Shown in pieces: positions 26,735 to 38,100 of a DNA stretch of 64,000 bases (the first letter of the stretch is position 1; every line of letters starts with the position of its first letter). Position numbers and translations under genes: made by a program. The DNA lies in NCBI GenBank assembly GCA_964550855.1, contig CAZKBQ010000019.1:8362-72361 (forward strand), written 5' to 3'. Under the pieces are notes generated by a model that was given only the letters and a program-made list of their open reading frames with translations, did no database searches and was not told the origin of the DNA. The stretch comes from JAGOBP01 sp964550855. Its GTDB lineage: Bacteria; Chloroflexota; Anaerolineae; Fen-1058.

Positions 26735-27346
26735 CTAGCGCTTGGCTGACTGACGTCGGCCGGCCTTGTGCGCAAAGCGCGAGCGCAGCCGCCCGCTCTC
26801 CAGTGCGCGGTTCAGCGCCGACATCCGCACGCGGAAGAAGCCGCGCTCATCCTGCGCAGCCGGCACGCGCTGCGGCACGGTGCGCACCGCCGAATCGAGC
26901 GTGGTGACCGGGATGCCCACTCGGCGCGAGGCTTCCGCCACAGACAAGAACGGCTCCGGCTTGCCCAGCGCCTCGCGCACTTCGTCCGAAGCACGCAGCC
27001 AGGCCGCCAGATTGCGTCCCATCAACCAGTTCACCACCACTTTCAGCTGTGCGTCACTGAGCGCTTTTCTGACGTCTTGCGGTGCCAGGGTGGCTACCGC
27101 GGCGCGCTGGCCGCTGATGCGCCACTGGGTCGTCTTGATCGTGTCGTAGGTGTAGGGCAGGCCGCGCTGCTGCCGACCCTTCACCTGAATCAAGTATACG
27201 ACCTGATCCGGATTGTCCACATCGCCTGAACCAAAGCTAATGCCCGGCCACATGCTCGCCGGGTCGCCACTGACGAGTTCGGCCGCCAGTTGATTGCTGA
27301 GCATCAGGGTGATGCTCAGCGGGGATGTTTCAACCAGATTTCTCAT
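26735..27346 (-). CDS. Hypothetical protein with a possible C-terminal HTH, 203 aa
   Basis: No family recognised. The protein is soluble. The N-terminal half (PLSITLMLSNQLAAELVSG and YLIQVKGRQQRGLPYTYDTIKTTQWRISG) looks like a small beta-rich domain. FLSVAEASRRVGIPVTTLDSAVRTVPQRVPA resembles a helix-turn-helix of the MerR/excisionase type, and the tail is Arg/Lys-rich. It could be a small DNA-binding protein. ATG 27346 follows AGGAGG; an ATG nine codons upstream lacks one. It diverges from glgA, with an AT-rich 206-bp gap. Confidence 0.72.
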   Translation of the reverse strand: MRNLVETSPLSITLMLSNQLAAELVSGDPASMWPGISFGSGDVDNPDQVVYLIQVKGRQQRGLPYTYDTIKTTQWRISGQRAAVATLAPQDVRKALSDAQLKVVVNWLMGRNLAAWLRASDEVREALGKPEPFLSVAEASRRVGIPVTTLDSAVRTVPQRVPAAQDERGFFRVRMSALNRALESGRLRSRFAHKAGRRQSAKR

Positions 27347-27552
27347 CTCGTCCTCCTGGTAGTGTAGAACCACGATACTTAATTATAAGTTGAGGTGGAT
27401 CAGCACGCAACTGCTATCCTTATTATAACGTGAATGGCCGAGGGTTGTCGATAGGAATCGCGGGTAATTTGGCTATTTCTTTTTGAGCTCGTTTCATGTA
27501 GAATAATACCGGCGGCCGGTACGCCAATCTTTTTCGATCGATAAACCAGGCC

Positions 27553-28998
27553 ATGCTCAAGATATTGTGTCTTAGCGCCGAAGTTGCTCCGTTTGCCAAG
27601 ACCGGCGGATTGGGTGACGTAGCCGGTTCACTGCCCAAAGCCCTGGCTCAGCTGGGCCACGATGTACGCGTGGTGATGCCGGCCTATCAAGCCATCGAAG
27701 ACAGCTACCACTCGGGCCGGTTTGACCTGCACGCGCTGCCCGGTCAGCTGCTGGTGCCGACCGGTGTGGGCGCGATCCCGGCGGGTGTCTTTGAGAGCCG
27801 ATTGCCCGGCAGCGATGTGCCCATCTACTTCATCGCCGAGCGCAACTTGTTTGGCCGGCCCAACATCTATGGCTATAGCGACGATGCGTACCGCTTCGCG
27901 TTCTTCAGCCGGGCGGCGCTGGAACTAACACGGCCGCTGGGCTGGCAGCCCGATGTTGTCAACGGCCACGACTGGCACGCAGCCCCGGCCATTACCTGGC
28001 TGGCTACGGCCGGCAGCATTGACCCCTGGTTTCGAGATTGGCCCACCCTGTACACCATCCACAACCTGGCCCACCAGGGCAAAACCAGCTGGGACATCTT
28101 CAACTACCTGCAACTGATCACGTACAGCCTGCGCGAAGAGCCGTTTGGCGAGGTGAACTTCATGGCGCGCGGCATTTCGCACGCCACGCTTATCAACACC
28201 GTCAGCCCCACCTATGCGCGCGAAATTCTGACGCGCGAAGGCGGCGCCGGCATGGATGATCTGCTGCGCATGCGCAGCCACGATGTGCACGGCATCCTGA
28301 ACGGCCTGGACGAGGACGTCTGGAATCCCGCCACCGATCGGTTTTTGGCACAGCCATTCAGCGCCGATCAGCTGGACCGGCGCGTGTTCAACAAGCGGGC
28401 GTTGCAGGCGCGAGCCGGGCTGCCGCAGCACGACGACGTGCCGCTGGTGGCCATGGTGTCGCGCCTCGACTGGCAGAAAGGTCTGGATATCACCGGCGAA
28501 GTGGTGCATCGCCTGCTCAACAGCTGGGCGGGCGAAGCGCAGTTCGTCGTGTTGGGCACCGGCGCGCCGGAATACGAGCAGATGTTCGCGCACCTCACCG
28601 GCTATCATCGCCAGAAGTCGGCGGCGTTTCTGACCTATGCCGCCGATCTGGCGCCGCTCATCTACGCGGGCAGCGACATCTTCCTGATGCCGTCGCGCTT
28701 TGAGCCGTGCGGGTTGGGTCAGCTCATCGCCATGCGTTACGGCAGCGTGCCGGTGGTGCGCGCCACCGGCGGCCTGGCCGACACCGTGCAGGATGGCGTG
28801 ACCGGCTTCACGTTTTTCCAGTACACCAGCGACGATTTCTGGGCGGCGCTCGCGCGCGCCATCTTCATCTACCACACCGATCGCAGCAGCTGGCGCGCCA
28901 TGCAGCGCAGCGGCATGACGGCCGACTTTTCGTGGCGGCGATCGGCGTATGGCTATCAACAATTATACGAATGGGCGATGGCCCGCGTGGGTCGTTAG
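27553..28998 (+). CDS. glgA: Glycogen/starch synthase (ADP-glucose type, GT5)
   Basis: 481 residues, the usual GlgA length. It transfers glucose from ADP-glucose to the growing alpha-1,4-glucan. Visible are the ADP-glucose binding KTGGLGDV near the start (residues 18-25), NGHDWHAA, SRLDWQKGLDI opening the C-terminal Rossmann domain, and RFEPCGLGQLIAMRYGSVPVVRATGGLADTV with the catalytic Glu. No other glycogen genes lie nearby; the sensor kinase that starts 25 bases after its stop is probably co-transcribed. A TAGAATAAT at about 27498-27506 may be its -10. Confidence 0.92.
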   Translation: MLKILCLSAEVAPFAKTGGLGDVAGSLPKALAQLGHDVRVVMPAYQAIEDSYHSGRFDLHALPGQLLVPTGVGAIPAGVFESRLPGSDVPIYFIAERNLFGRPNIYGYSDDAYRFAFFSRAALELTRPLGWQPDVVNGHDWHAAPAITWLATAGSIDPWFRDWPTLYTIHNLAHQGKTSWDIFNYLQLITYSLREEPFGEVNFMARGISHATLINTVSPTYAREILTREGGAGMDDLLRMRSHDVHGILNGLDEDVWNPATDRFLAQPFSADQLDRRVFNKRALQARAGLPQHDDVPLVAMVSRLDWQKGLDITGEVVHRLLNSWAGEAQFVVLGTGAPEYEQMFAHLTGYHRQKSAAFLTYAADLAPLIYAGSDIFLMPSRFEPCGLGQLIAMRYGSVPVVRATGGLADTVQDGVTGFTFFQYTSDDFWAALARAIFIYHTDRSSWRAMQRSGMTADFSWRRSAYGYQQLYEWAMARVGR

Positions 28999-29023
28999 CT
29001 GCGCGGCCGCGCGGCAGACAATC

Positions 29024-31666
29024 ATGACGGAGCTAGCCTTTGCCGGCCAGATCAACCGCCTGTTGATCGATCAAGCCTTTGACGGTGTGACCCTGGTCGA
29101 TCAACACGGCGTCATCATTGAGTGGAACCGCGCGCAGGAGCAGATTACGGGCATGCTGCGCAGCGACGCCATTGGCCGGTTCCTCTGGGATGTCCAGCAT
29201 CAGCTGACCCCGCCTGAGCAGCGCACCCCCGACGCGCTGGATCAGATGCGCGCCTTCATTCTCCGTTTGCTGTCAACCGGGCAGGCATCCGCCGCCACCG
29301 ACGATCAAGAGCGTGTCATAGCACGACCTGACGGCGAGCAGCGCGTCGTCCTCTCGCGCCTTGGGCCGCTGCCGGTGGACGGCGGCTTCATGCTCATCTG
29401 CACGCTGCACGATGTCACCGAGTCGCGCCGGCTGACGGCCGACCTGCGCCGTTCCGAGGCGTGGTATCACGTGCTGTTTGAGCAGGCCGGCGAAGCCCTG
29501 TTTCTGGAGAATGAGCGCGATGAGATTCTGGACGTCAACCGCCGCGCGTGCGAGCTGCTGGGTTACACGCGCGACGAGCTGCTGCGCATGAAGGTATCCG
29601 ATCTGCAGGCGCCGGAAGCGCGCGGCGAGGTCGGTCACATCGTGACGGGTGAACTGCTGCGGTATCAAGGCCAGCCATTCGAGGCCGTGGACGTTCGCCG
29701 CGACGGCACACGCCTGCCGGTGGAAATCACCGAGACGCGATTGACCAGCCCTGATGGCGACCTGGTGCTCACCACCGTGCGCGACATTACCGACCGTAAA
29801 CAGGCCGAACAGCTGCTGCGCGATAGCGAGCAGCAGTTTCGGCTGGCCTTTGACGGCGCGGCCATCGGCAAGGCGCTGGTCAGCACCACCGGTCAGTTCC
29901 GGCGCGTCAACGACGCACTGTGCCGCATGCTGGGCTACTCGGCCGACGAACTACTGGCGCGCACCTTCCGCGACCTGACTCACCCCGATGATCTGTCGGT
30001 CAGCGATGCCGCTTTTCAACGCGTGATCAGCGGCGAGCTGGACACGATTTCCTTCGAAAAACGCTACCTGCGCGGCGACGGCAGCAGCGTCTGGGTCATT
30101 GTCAGCAGCTCGCTGATCCGCGACGCGCAGGGGCGGCCGCAATACTTCATTTCCGAGATGCAGGACGTGACCGAACGCCGACTGGCCGAAATCGCCCTGC
30201 AGGAAAGCGAAGAAAAATACCGCCAGCTGTTCGAACTGGAATCCGACGCCATCTTTGTCATCGACAACGAGACCGGCGAGATCATGGAGGCCAATCCGGC
30301 CGCCTCGAACATGTACGGCTACTCGCACGACGAACTGTTGCACATGCGCAACACCGATCTGTCCGCCGAGCCAGACCGCACGCGGCAGGCCATGGCCCAA
30401 CGCCAGTCGGTCATTCCCGTGCGCTGGCACCACGACCGGACGGGCCGGATATTTCCGGTCGAGATCATGGCCAGCTTCTTTACCTGGCGCGGCCGGCCCG
30501 CGCACCTGGCCGCCATCCGCAACATTACGGATCGATTCAACGCCGAACAGCAGCTGCGCGAAAGCGAGCAGCGCTATCGGGCCGTCGTCGACACGTCGCC
30601 CGACGCCATCATCCTGGCCGACCTCGAGGGACGGCTGGTGATGGCCAATCAGCGTGCGGCCGACCTGGCGGCGCGCGCCGCGCCGGCCGATCTGATCGGC
30701 CTCAGTCTCTTCGATCTGCTGGCGCCCGAAGAACGCGCCCGCGCCCGCGACAATATGGCGCGGGTCATGCGTGAAGGCACGCTGCACGGCGAAGAATACC
30801 TGGGCAGGCGTCCCGATGGGACCCTCATACCGATCGAGGTCAGCGCCTCGGTGGTCAACGGCGCCGATCAGCGCCCCATGGGGATGGCGGCGGTCGTGCG
30901 CGATATCACGGCGCGCAAAGAGGCCGAGGCGCTGCTGGCGCAGCGTCACCGCGACCTGGCGCAGCTCAACGCCGAGCTGCAGGTGCGCAATGAGGAACTG
31001 GACGCCTTTGCGCACACGGTGGCGCATGATCTCAAAAACCCGCTGCACCTGGTGATTGGCTTTGCCGAGACGCTGCGCGACGTTTACGCTTCGCTCAGCG
31101 ACGAGGAGCGCATCGAAGCGGTACACCCCATCGTGCGCAGCGCGCGCAAGATGAACAACATCATCGACGAGCTGCTGCTGCTGGCCGAAGTCCGCAAGTC
31201 TCAAGTGTCTTTGATTCCCATCGATCTGGAGCGGATCGTCGCGGACGCGCAACAGCGTCTGGCCGATGTGATTGCCGACGCCAAAGCGTCCATCACCTTG
31301 CCGGCCAGCTGGCCCTCCGTGCTGGGCCACGCGCCGTGGGTGGAAGAAGTGCTGGTCAATTACCTGAGCAACGCCATCAAGTATGGCGGCCGTCCGCCGG
31401 TGATTACGCTGGGCACGGATGAACTCGATGGCAACCGGGTGCGGCTCTGGGTGTGCGACAACGGCGACGGCATCTCGCCGGATGTGCAGGGCCAGCTGTT
31501 CAAGCCGTTTTCACGCCTCGTTCAGGTGCAGACCAAGGGTCACGGCCTGGGGCTGTCCATCGTCCAGCGCATTGTCGAGCGCATGGGCGGGCAGGTGGGC
31601 GTGGAAAGCAGCGGCCAACCCGGCCAGGGCAGCCTGTTTTTCTTCACGTTGCCGACGGCCAATTGA
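29024..31666 (+). CDS. Multi-PAS sensor histidine kinase
   Basis: 880 residues, cytoplasmic: about five PAS domains in tandem (roughly 10-125, 135-255, 260-385, 390-505, 510-630), a short coiled coil (RHRDLAQLNAELQVRNEELDAF), HisKA box HTVAHDLKNPL with His668, and HATPase_c (LSNAIKYGG, DNGDGISPDV, GHGLGLSIVQRI). There is no receiver; the downstream hybrid protein or the receiver at 34673 could take the phosphate. ATG 29024 is preferred because the longer frame would overlap glgA. The PAS ligand is unknown. Confidence 0.9.
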   Translation: MTELAFAGQINRLLIDQAFDGVTLVDQHGVIIEWNRAQEQITGMLRSDAIGRFLWDVQHQLTPPEQRTPDALDQMRAFILRLLSTGQASAATDDQERVIARPDGEQRVVLSRLGPLPVDGGFMLICTLHDVTESRRLTADLRRSEAWYHVLFEQAGEALFLENERDEILDVNRRACELLGYTRDELLRMKVSDLQAPEARGEVGHIVTGELLRYQGQPFEAVDVRRDGTRLPVEITETRLTSPDGDLVLTTVRDITDRKQAEQLLRDSEQQFRLAFDGAAIGKALVSTTGQFRRVNDALCRMLGYSADELLARTFRDLTHPDDLSVSDAAFQRVISGELDTISFEKRYLRGDGSSVWVIVSSSLIRDAQGRPQYFISEMQDVTERRLAEIALQESEEKYRQLFELESDAIFVIDNETGEIMEANPAASNMYGYSHDELLHMRNTDLSAEPDRTRQAMAQRQSVIPVRWHHDRTGRIFPVEIMASFFTWRGRPAHLAAIRNITDRFNAEQQLRESEQRYRAVVDTSPDAIILADLEGRLVMANQRAADLAARAAPADLIGLSLFDLLAPEERARARDNMARVMREGTLHGEEYLGRRPDGTLIPIEVSASVVNGADQRPMGMAAVVRDITARKEAEALLAQRHRDLAQLNAELQVRNEELDAFAHTVAHDLKNPLHLVIGFAETLRDVYASLSDEERIEAVHPIVRSARKMNNIIDELLLLAEVRKSQVSLIPIDLERIVADAQQRLADVIADAKASITLPASWPSVLGHAPWVEEVLVNYLSNAIKYGGRPPVITLGTDELDGNRVRLWVCDNGDGISPDVQGQLFKPFSRLVQVQTKGHGLGLSIVQRIVERMGGQVGVESSGQPGQGSLFFFTLPTAN

Positions 31667-31770
31667 TGCGGCCCGTTGCGCCGTCCGCTCCTCGATGGAC
31701 GCCGCTCGCCCATCGGGTCTTGAAATTACTCCGTAACGTTTTCGATACCCATCCCCCTGTTTAGCTGGAC

Positions 31771-31776
31771 TACAAT
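31771..31776 (+). promoter_or_regulatory. Putative -10 box before the REC-GAF-kinase hybrid gene
   Basis: TACAAT in the 177-bp gap after the PAS kinase; RBS AAGGAG precedes ATG 31844. Confidence 0.45.
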
Positions 31777-31843
31777 CAAGACAACACCGGGCCACTCCCA
31801 TGGGCCACGTTGCCGCGCGTTACTTCAATCGCAAGGAGCCGTC

Positions 31844-34663
31844 ATGAATGTGCCGGCCAAAGTTCTGCTCGTCGACGACGAGCCTAAAATGCACCGTCTG
31901 CTGGAAGTTTGCCTGACGCCGCTGGGCTGCGAACTGGTCCCGGCTATCACCGGCGTGGAGGCGCTGGCGCGGCTGACCAACGAGCAGTATGCCGTGGCCA
32001 CCCTGGATTTGATGATGCCCGACCTGCACGGCATTGATGTCCTGCGCCGCATCCGCGCAGCGCGCCTGCCCACCGAAGTGATCGTCATCACGGCCTATGG
32101 CTCACTGGATACCGCCATCGAGGCGTTGCGCTTGGGCGCTTACGACTACGTGCTGAAACCCTTTCACCCCGAAACAATCCGATCGGCGGTGCGCGGCGCC
32201 ATCGACAAGCAGCAGCTCAACCGCAAGCTGGCCGCCGTTCAGGAGCTCAGCCGCGAGGTGACGCTGTCGCGCACCATCCATCAGGTGATGCGGGTGGTGC
32301 TGGACATTGCGCGCCGCACGCTGCCCGCGCACGATGCGGGCCTGTGGCTGTTCGATCAGCCGCGCGGCGAATTGCAGCGGCTCGATCGCACGTCCAGCGG
32401 ACGCGACCCCGCGCTGGACGTGCTGAGCATCGACGGCCCCGGCATCATCGCGGCCGCCTGCCGCACCGGCGAGCTGATCTACGTGCCGGACACCGCCCGC
32501 GACGAGCGTTATCTGGCCGTGCAGCGTCCGTGCCAGAGCGAGTTGGCTGTGCCGCTGGCGGTGAAAGACCGCGTGATCGGCGTCCTCAATTTTGAGTACA
32601 CTCAGCCGGCGGCGTGCACGCCCGACGAGATCCAACTGGCCTCCATCCTGGCCGCGCAGGCCGCGGTGGGCATTGAGAACGCGCGGCTGCACCAGGCCGA
32701 GCGCCGCGAGATCCTGGAGCGCCGCCGCGCCATGGATGAGTTGCACCAGGCCAAACAGGCCGCCGACGCCGCCAACCAGGCCAAGAGCGAATTTCTGGCG
32801 CGCATGAGCCATGAGATTCGCACGCCCCTCCACGCCATCATCGGCATGACGGAACTGGCGCTGGCCACGCCCCTCTCGCACGAACAGCATCAATACTTAG
32901 ATCTCACGCGCTCGTCGGCCGAGGCGCTGCTGGGCGTCATCAACGACATCCTGGACTTCTCCAGGATTGAGGCGCACCGCCTGGAATTGGAGAATGCGCC
33001 GTTTGATCTGGGCAAGACAATTGAGCAGGCCGCCGGCATCCTGGCGCTGCGCGCGCATCGCAAAAATCTGGAGTTAATCTGCCGCATTCGGCCGGACACG
33101 CCCACGGCGCTCAGGGGCGATGCCGGCCGCCTGCAGCAAGTGCTGGTCAACCTCATCGGCAACGCGGTCAAATTCACCGAGCAGGGCGAGGTCTTTGTCA
33201 GCGTGGAGCCGGTTGAGGTCGAGGATGATCACGCCCGACTGCACTTTAGCGTGGCCGACACCGGCATTGGCATCGCCAGCGATCAACAGGCGATCATGTT
33301 TGAAGCCTTCAACCAGCTGGACGGTTCGTCGTCGCGGCGCTTCGGCGGCACGGGGCTGGGTTTGACCATCGCGCGCCAGTTGATCGATCTGATGGGCGGC
33401 CGGATCGCAGTCAGCAGCGAGCCGGGCGTCGGCAGCGCGTTTACGTTCACTTTGACGTTTCAGCGTCAAACCCCGATTGAGCCGCCCGGCCCCACGCTGC
33501 CCGCCGCGCGCGTGCTGCTGGTCAGCCCCAATGCGCATCTGCGGCAGACTCTGGCCGAGATGTTGAGCGCCGCAGGGCTTGACGTGCTGGAGGCCGACAG
33601 CGGCACGGCCGCGCAGCAGCGCCTGGCCGAGGTGGGCGGCCGGCCGGTACGTTTGAGCCTCATCGACAAGCGCCTGCCCGACCTGACGGGCTTTGAACTG
33701 GCGGAAAAACTATCGGGGCGGGGGCAGATCACCGTGTTGTTGCTGCCGTCCGATCAGCTTCACGATGACATCGATCACGCCCACGCGGCGGGTGCGCTGG
33801 CTCATCTGCTCAAGCCAGTGCGCCGATCTGATCTGTGGGAGACGCTGGACGTGCTGCTGGGCAAGAATGCATCGCGACCGTCGCATGGCATCATCGCCCG
33901 GCCGTTGGACGGGCCGCGGCTGCGCATCCTGCTGGCCGACGACAACTCAGCCGCGCAGCTCATCGGTCGGCAGACGCTGAGCAAGCTGGGGCACACGATT
34001 CAAGTGGCCGCCAACGGGCGCGAAGCCGTGCACATCGTCGACTCCGGCGAGATCGATCTGGTGTTGATGGATGTGGAAATGCCGGAGATGGATGGTCTGG
34101 AAGCCACGCGCGCCATCCGCGCCGCCGAGGCGATTACGGGCCGACACGTACCCATCCTGGCCTTGAGCGCGTACGCCATGCAGACCGATCAAGATCGCTG
34201 CGTGGCCGCCGGTGTCGATGGTTTTCTGTCCAAGCCCATCAGCCCCGGCAAACTGATCGAGGCGATCGATCGCTACTGGACGTCCACCCAGGCGGCGGCT
34301 GCCACCACGGATGTGCCGGTGGTCGATCTGGCCGCCGCGCTGGAGATGACCGCCGGTGACGCGGACTTGTTGCGCGAATCGGTGAGCTTGTTTCTGGAGC
34401 TGGACTATCCGCGTCACTGGCAGGCGCTGTGCACCGCGCTGGAGCGCGGCGATGCGCCCGCCGTCAAACGCGCCGCGCACGGCTTGAAGGGCGCGCTGGA
34501 CAGTTTTGGCAGCCGGCCGGCGCGCGATGTGGCGGCGCGGCTTGAGGCAGCGGGCCGATCGGGCGATCTGGCCCTGGCGCGCGAGTTGACGACAACGCTG
34601 GAAGCGGAGCTGCGCCGGTTTGCAGCGTTCTACGCCCGGCCGGCCGTTGAGCAGGGCGCGTGA
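31844..34663 (+). CDS. Hybrid histidine kinase (REC-GAF-HisKA-HATPase-REC-REC-Hpt)
   Basis: 939 residues with a complete phosphorelay. An N-terminal receiver (DDEP, Asp55), a GAF domain (about 145-290), a HisKA FLARMSHEIRTPLHA with His323, and a HATPase_c (DTGIGIASDQQ, GTGLGLTIARQL) are followed by a degenerate receiver (acidic pair replaced by SPN in LLVSPNAHLRQ), a functional receiver (LLADDN, Asp743 in LVLMDVEMPEMDG) and a C-terminal Hpt domain with His879 (RAAHGLKGAL). It resembles BarA/ArcB-type kinases with an added N-terminal receiver. The receiver gene follows 9 bases later. Confidence 0.92.
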   Translation: MNVPAKVLLVDDEPKMHRLLEVCLTPLGCELVPAITGVEALARLTNEQYAVATLDLMMPDLHGIDVLRRIRAARLPTEVIVITAYGSLDTAIEALRLGAYDYVLKPFHPETIRSAVRGAIDKQQLNRKLAAVQELSREVTLSRTIHQVMRVVLDIARRTLPAHDAGLWLFDQPRGELQRLDRTSSGRDPALDVLSIDGPGIIAAACRTGELIYVPDTARDERYLAVQRPCQSELAVPLAVKDRVIGVLNFEYTQPAACTPDEIQLASILAAQAAVGIENARLHQAERREILERRRAMDELHQAKQAADAANQAKSEFLARMSHEIRTPLHAIIGMTELALATPLSHEQHQYLDLTRSSAEALLGVINDILDFSRIEAHRLELENAPFDLGKTIEQAAGILALRAHRKNLELICRIRPDTPTALRGDAGRLQQVLVNLIGNAVKFTEQGEVFVSVEPVEVEDDHARLHFSVADTGIGIASDQQAIMFEAFNQLDGSSSRRFGGTGLGLTIARQLIDLMGGRIAVSSEPGVGSAFTFTLTFQRQTPIEPPGPTLPAARVLLVSPNAHLRQTLAEMLSAAGLDVLEADSGTAAQQRLAEVGGRPVRLSLIDKRLPDLTGFELAEKLSGRGQITVLLLPSDQLHDDIDHAHAAGALAHLLKPVRRSDLWETLDVLLGKNASRPSHGIIARPLDGPRLRILLADDNSAAQLIGRQTLSKLGHTIQVAANGREAVHIVDSGEIDLVLMDVEMPEMDGLEATRAIRAAEAITGRHVPILALSAYAMQTDQDRCVAAGVDGFLSKPISPGKLIEAIDRYWTSTQAAAATTDVPVVDLAAALEMTAGDADLLRESVSLFLELDYPRHWQALCTALERGDAPAVKRAAHGLKGALDSFGSRPARDVAARLEAAGRSGDLALARELTTTLEAELRRFAAFYARPAVEQGA

Positions 34664-34672
34664 GGTGATAAC

Positions 34673-35119
34673 ATGCCTGGCATCGCAAAAGTTCTGGTGG
34701 TGGATGACAACGTCTCGCAGGTGCGCCTGATCGAAGGGGTGCTGCGCCGGCAGGACTTCGACGTGATTACGGCTTACGATGGCGTGGAGGCGCTGGCCCG
34801 GGCGCGGCACGAACATCCCGATTTGATCGTGTTGGACATCGTCATGCCGCGCCTGGACGGCTACGAAGTTTGCCGCCGACTCCGATCGGATCCGGCGACG
34901 GCCGAGATTCCCGTGATCCTGCTGAGCGTCAAGGGCCAGGTGGACGATCCAGACATCGATTCGCGCACGCTGAACGAGCGCATCAGCGAGCAGATGCGCG
35001 GCTTTGAAGTCGGCGCCGTCGAGTTCATTTCCAAGCCGGTGCGCGCCGGTGATCTGCTGGAGCGCATCCGCAACCACATCTGGATCGATCGGATGGCGGC
35101 CCAACGCGGCGCCGAGTGA
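34673..35119 (+). CDS. Single-domain response regulator
   Basis: 148 residues, a stand-alone CheY/DivK-like receiver: VLVVDDN acidic pair, phospho-acceptor Asp55 in LIVLDIVMPRLDG, ILLSVKG and FISKPVRAGDLLERI. An insertion between strand 4 and helix 4 (VDDPDIDSRTLNERISEQMRGFEVGAV) is longer than in CheY. No output domain. It is likely a partner of the Hpt of the upstream hybrid kinase, with which it is operonic; it converges on the next kinase with an 8-base gap. Confidence 0.9.
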   Translation: MPGIAKVLVVDDNVSQVRLIEGVLRRQDFDVITAYDGVEALARARHEHPDLIVLDIVMPRLDGYEVCRRLRSDPATAEIPVILLSVKGQVDDPDIDSRTLNERISEQMRGFEVGAVEFISKPVRAGDLLERIRNHIWIDRMAAQRGAE

Positions 35120-35126
35120 ATCGCGC

Positions 35127-38100
35127 TCAGGCCGGCGTGGACAGGGGCAGCCACACCCGGAAAGTGGTTCCGTCACCGGGCCGGCTGGACGCCTCCACCT
35201 GCCCGCCGTGCGCGTCGACGATTTCTTTGACGATGGACAGCCCCAGTCCGGTGCCGGGCAGCCGCGACTGGGCGGCGTTCTTTCCCCGATAGAACCGCTC
35301 GAACAAGTGAGGCAGATCGGCCGGATCGATGCCGGGACCGTTGTCGCTCACGTCAAACCCCAGCCGTCTGCCATCTGTAAAAGTACGTAACACAATCACC
35401 CCGCTCGGGCTGTAGTTCATGGCGTTGATCAGCAGATTGACGATGGCCTGGGACATGGCCCGGGCGTCGCCCCACACTGGCGGCAAGTCCGGCGCGCCTT
35501 CAAAGTGCAGGCTCTGGCCGGCGGCCTCGGCGCGCGGCTGATGGGCCAGCATGGCACCTTCCACCAGCGTGTTGAGATCAAACGGCTCAATTTGAGCCGG
35601 GCCGGCCTGCTCCAGCCGCGACAGATCGAGGATGTCGTTGACCAGCGAGTGCAGCCGCGCCGTCTGCATTTTAAGCGCCTGAAAATAGTGATCACGTTTT
35701 TCCGGCTTGCCCGTTTCCATCAAGTCCACATACAGGTTAAGGCTGGTGACCGGGCCGCGCAGTTCGTGCGAGACATCGGCCACAAACTTGGACTTCAGCC
35801 GGTCCAGATCGGACAGGCGAGCGATGGCGGCGGCCAGCTCATGCGTGCGATCGAGTACGCGCTGTTCCAGCGTTTCCAGCACCACGGCGCGAGCCAGCGC
35901 GGTGGCGGCGATCTCGGCGATGGCGATGAGCAGCTGCAGGTCGGCCGAAGTAACGGCGCGCCCGCTAGCCCGACCGATCCACAGCGCGCCCACCGTGTAC
36001 TGCTCCACCACGAGGGGCGCGCAGCCCACCGACGTGGCTTCGCCATACAGTTCCGGGTGAATGATGCGAGGGTCGCGCGTGACATCCTCGTTCCGGTAAG
36101 GCTGCTGTGAGGCGATCACGTGATGTGTGAGACTGGACGCCGGTTGCAACCGCCGACCCAGCCAGCCTGTCCAGGCGCCGCGAGCGGCCGCGGCTGTCAC
36201 TTCGCCGGACACCGGGTCCTGCAAATCGATGACCACGCCGTCAGCCTGCAGCAGGGCCTGAGTCTGATCGACGATGATGGGCAGCATCTCGTCACGAGTG
36301 TGCGCGGCGCGCAGGGCGGCGCTGATGGCGGCGATGGCTTCCAGCTGACGGGTGTGTCGCTGCTGTTCGGTCACATCGGCAAAGATGACGGCAAACTGGC
36401 CGGGCTGCGGGCAAAAGGCGGTGACCAGGAAATGTTTATTCAGGGCTTGCGAGTAATTGGCCATGACCACGGGTTGGCCGGTCAAAGCCACCTGGCCGTA
36501 CGTCTGAATCCAGTAGGACTCGGTATCAGGCATGACTGTCAGCACGGTGCGGCCGACGATATCGGCGGCGCGCAGGCCGGTGAGCTGCTCGAAGGCGCGG
36601 TTCACTTCCAGGAAGCGGTAATCGATCGGGCGGCCGGCTGAATCGCAGATGATCTCGTGCAGGGCAAAACCGTCGAGCATTTCCTGGAAGAGCAACCGAT
36701 AGCGGTTTTCCGCCGCGTGCTGATCGGTGATGTCCTGCACTGCGCCGTAAAAAACCGTCACCCGGCCCTGCGCGGCGTCCCACACGGGGCGGGCGCGATC
36801 GATAACCCAGTGGATGTTGCCGGCTCGATCGACGAGGCGATACTGCACCGTGCAGGCGCGATTGGCCCGCAGCTCATCGATCTGATACTGCACGATGGGC
36901 CAATCGTCCGGGTGAGTGAAGGTGCGCCAGCCCTCTGGCCCCAGCAGTTCGGCTTCAGTGACCCCGGCAAACTGCGCGACCGCGGGTGTGATCCATTGAG
37001 GCTGCAGAGCGCCATCGGGAGTAAACTGAACCGCATAAGCCATGTCGGAAACCGTCTCGGAGATCCAGCGATAGCGCTCTTCGCTCTGGCGCAGCGCTTC
37101 TTCGGCTTGCCGGCGCCGGCTCAGATCCGTGAGGACCCAAATTTCGAAACGCCCCACCATGCAACCGCTCCACTCGATGGGGCGGCGCTGACCGGAACGA
37201 GTCATGACTTCGACCTCGCGCGGCGCGGGGAAACCTGCCGCCCGATCAGCTTCATAGGCCCGCCGGACTTCGTCGCTGCGCGCGCCGAAGAGGGCATCCA
37301 GCCAGCGATCGACGGTGGGCAATTCGCGGCGCGCATAGCCGAGCAGTTGTTCGCAGGCGAGATTCATCGTCATATCGTCGCCGTCGCGAAAGGCTGCGGC
37401 CACGGGCAGGTATTCGATCAGCGTGCGGAAGCGGCGCTCGCTGGCGCGCAGGCGCTCTTCGCCGCGCTGATGCTCGATGATCAGGGCCAGGTGGCGGGCA
37501 ATGGCTTGCAGCGGCTCCAGCAGCTCGGCGGCATCGGCGCGCGAGACAGGATCGGCGGCCGACAGCGTGCCCAGCACCGAGCGGCCCGCCAGGATGGGCA
37601 CGCATACAAACGTTTCGATGTTCAGGGTGCGCAGGACGGTGTCGATGTAATCGGCGCGCGCGCCGGCTTGAGTCTCGATCACCGGCTGCCGCGTGTGCGC
37701 CACCGTGCCGGAAATGGTCCGGGAGGCGGGAATCGATCGAAGTTGCAGGCGTGCCGCATCGGCCTCGTTGGAGCCAATGATGGTCATTTCATCCAGTGCT
37801 TCGTCGTACAATTCGATGGCGACAGTCGGCATGGCCAGGTGTCGGCTGATCAGCCGGGCGATGGCGGGAAAAAGATCGGAGGAGGTCGGCGTGGCGAAGA
37901 ATAGCGCGGTGATATTTTCGATCAGTCGGCGCAGACGCTCGTGCTGCTGTCGCCCGGTGACATCGTGGCCCAGTACCGTGACGCCGGTGATCTGCCCGTC
38001 GGGCAGGCGGATGGGCTGAAACAGATATTCCATCCAGCGAACGACGGGAGCGAAGCGGGTGGGCAGTTCGATGCTGAAGGCTTCGCCGTTCAGCGCCCGA

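Noticed and set aside
28949..29023. Upstream start of the PAS kinase overlapping glgA
   Set aside because: The added residues come from the glgA 3' end in another frame and are not PAS-like; ATG 29024 is in the gap.
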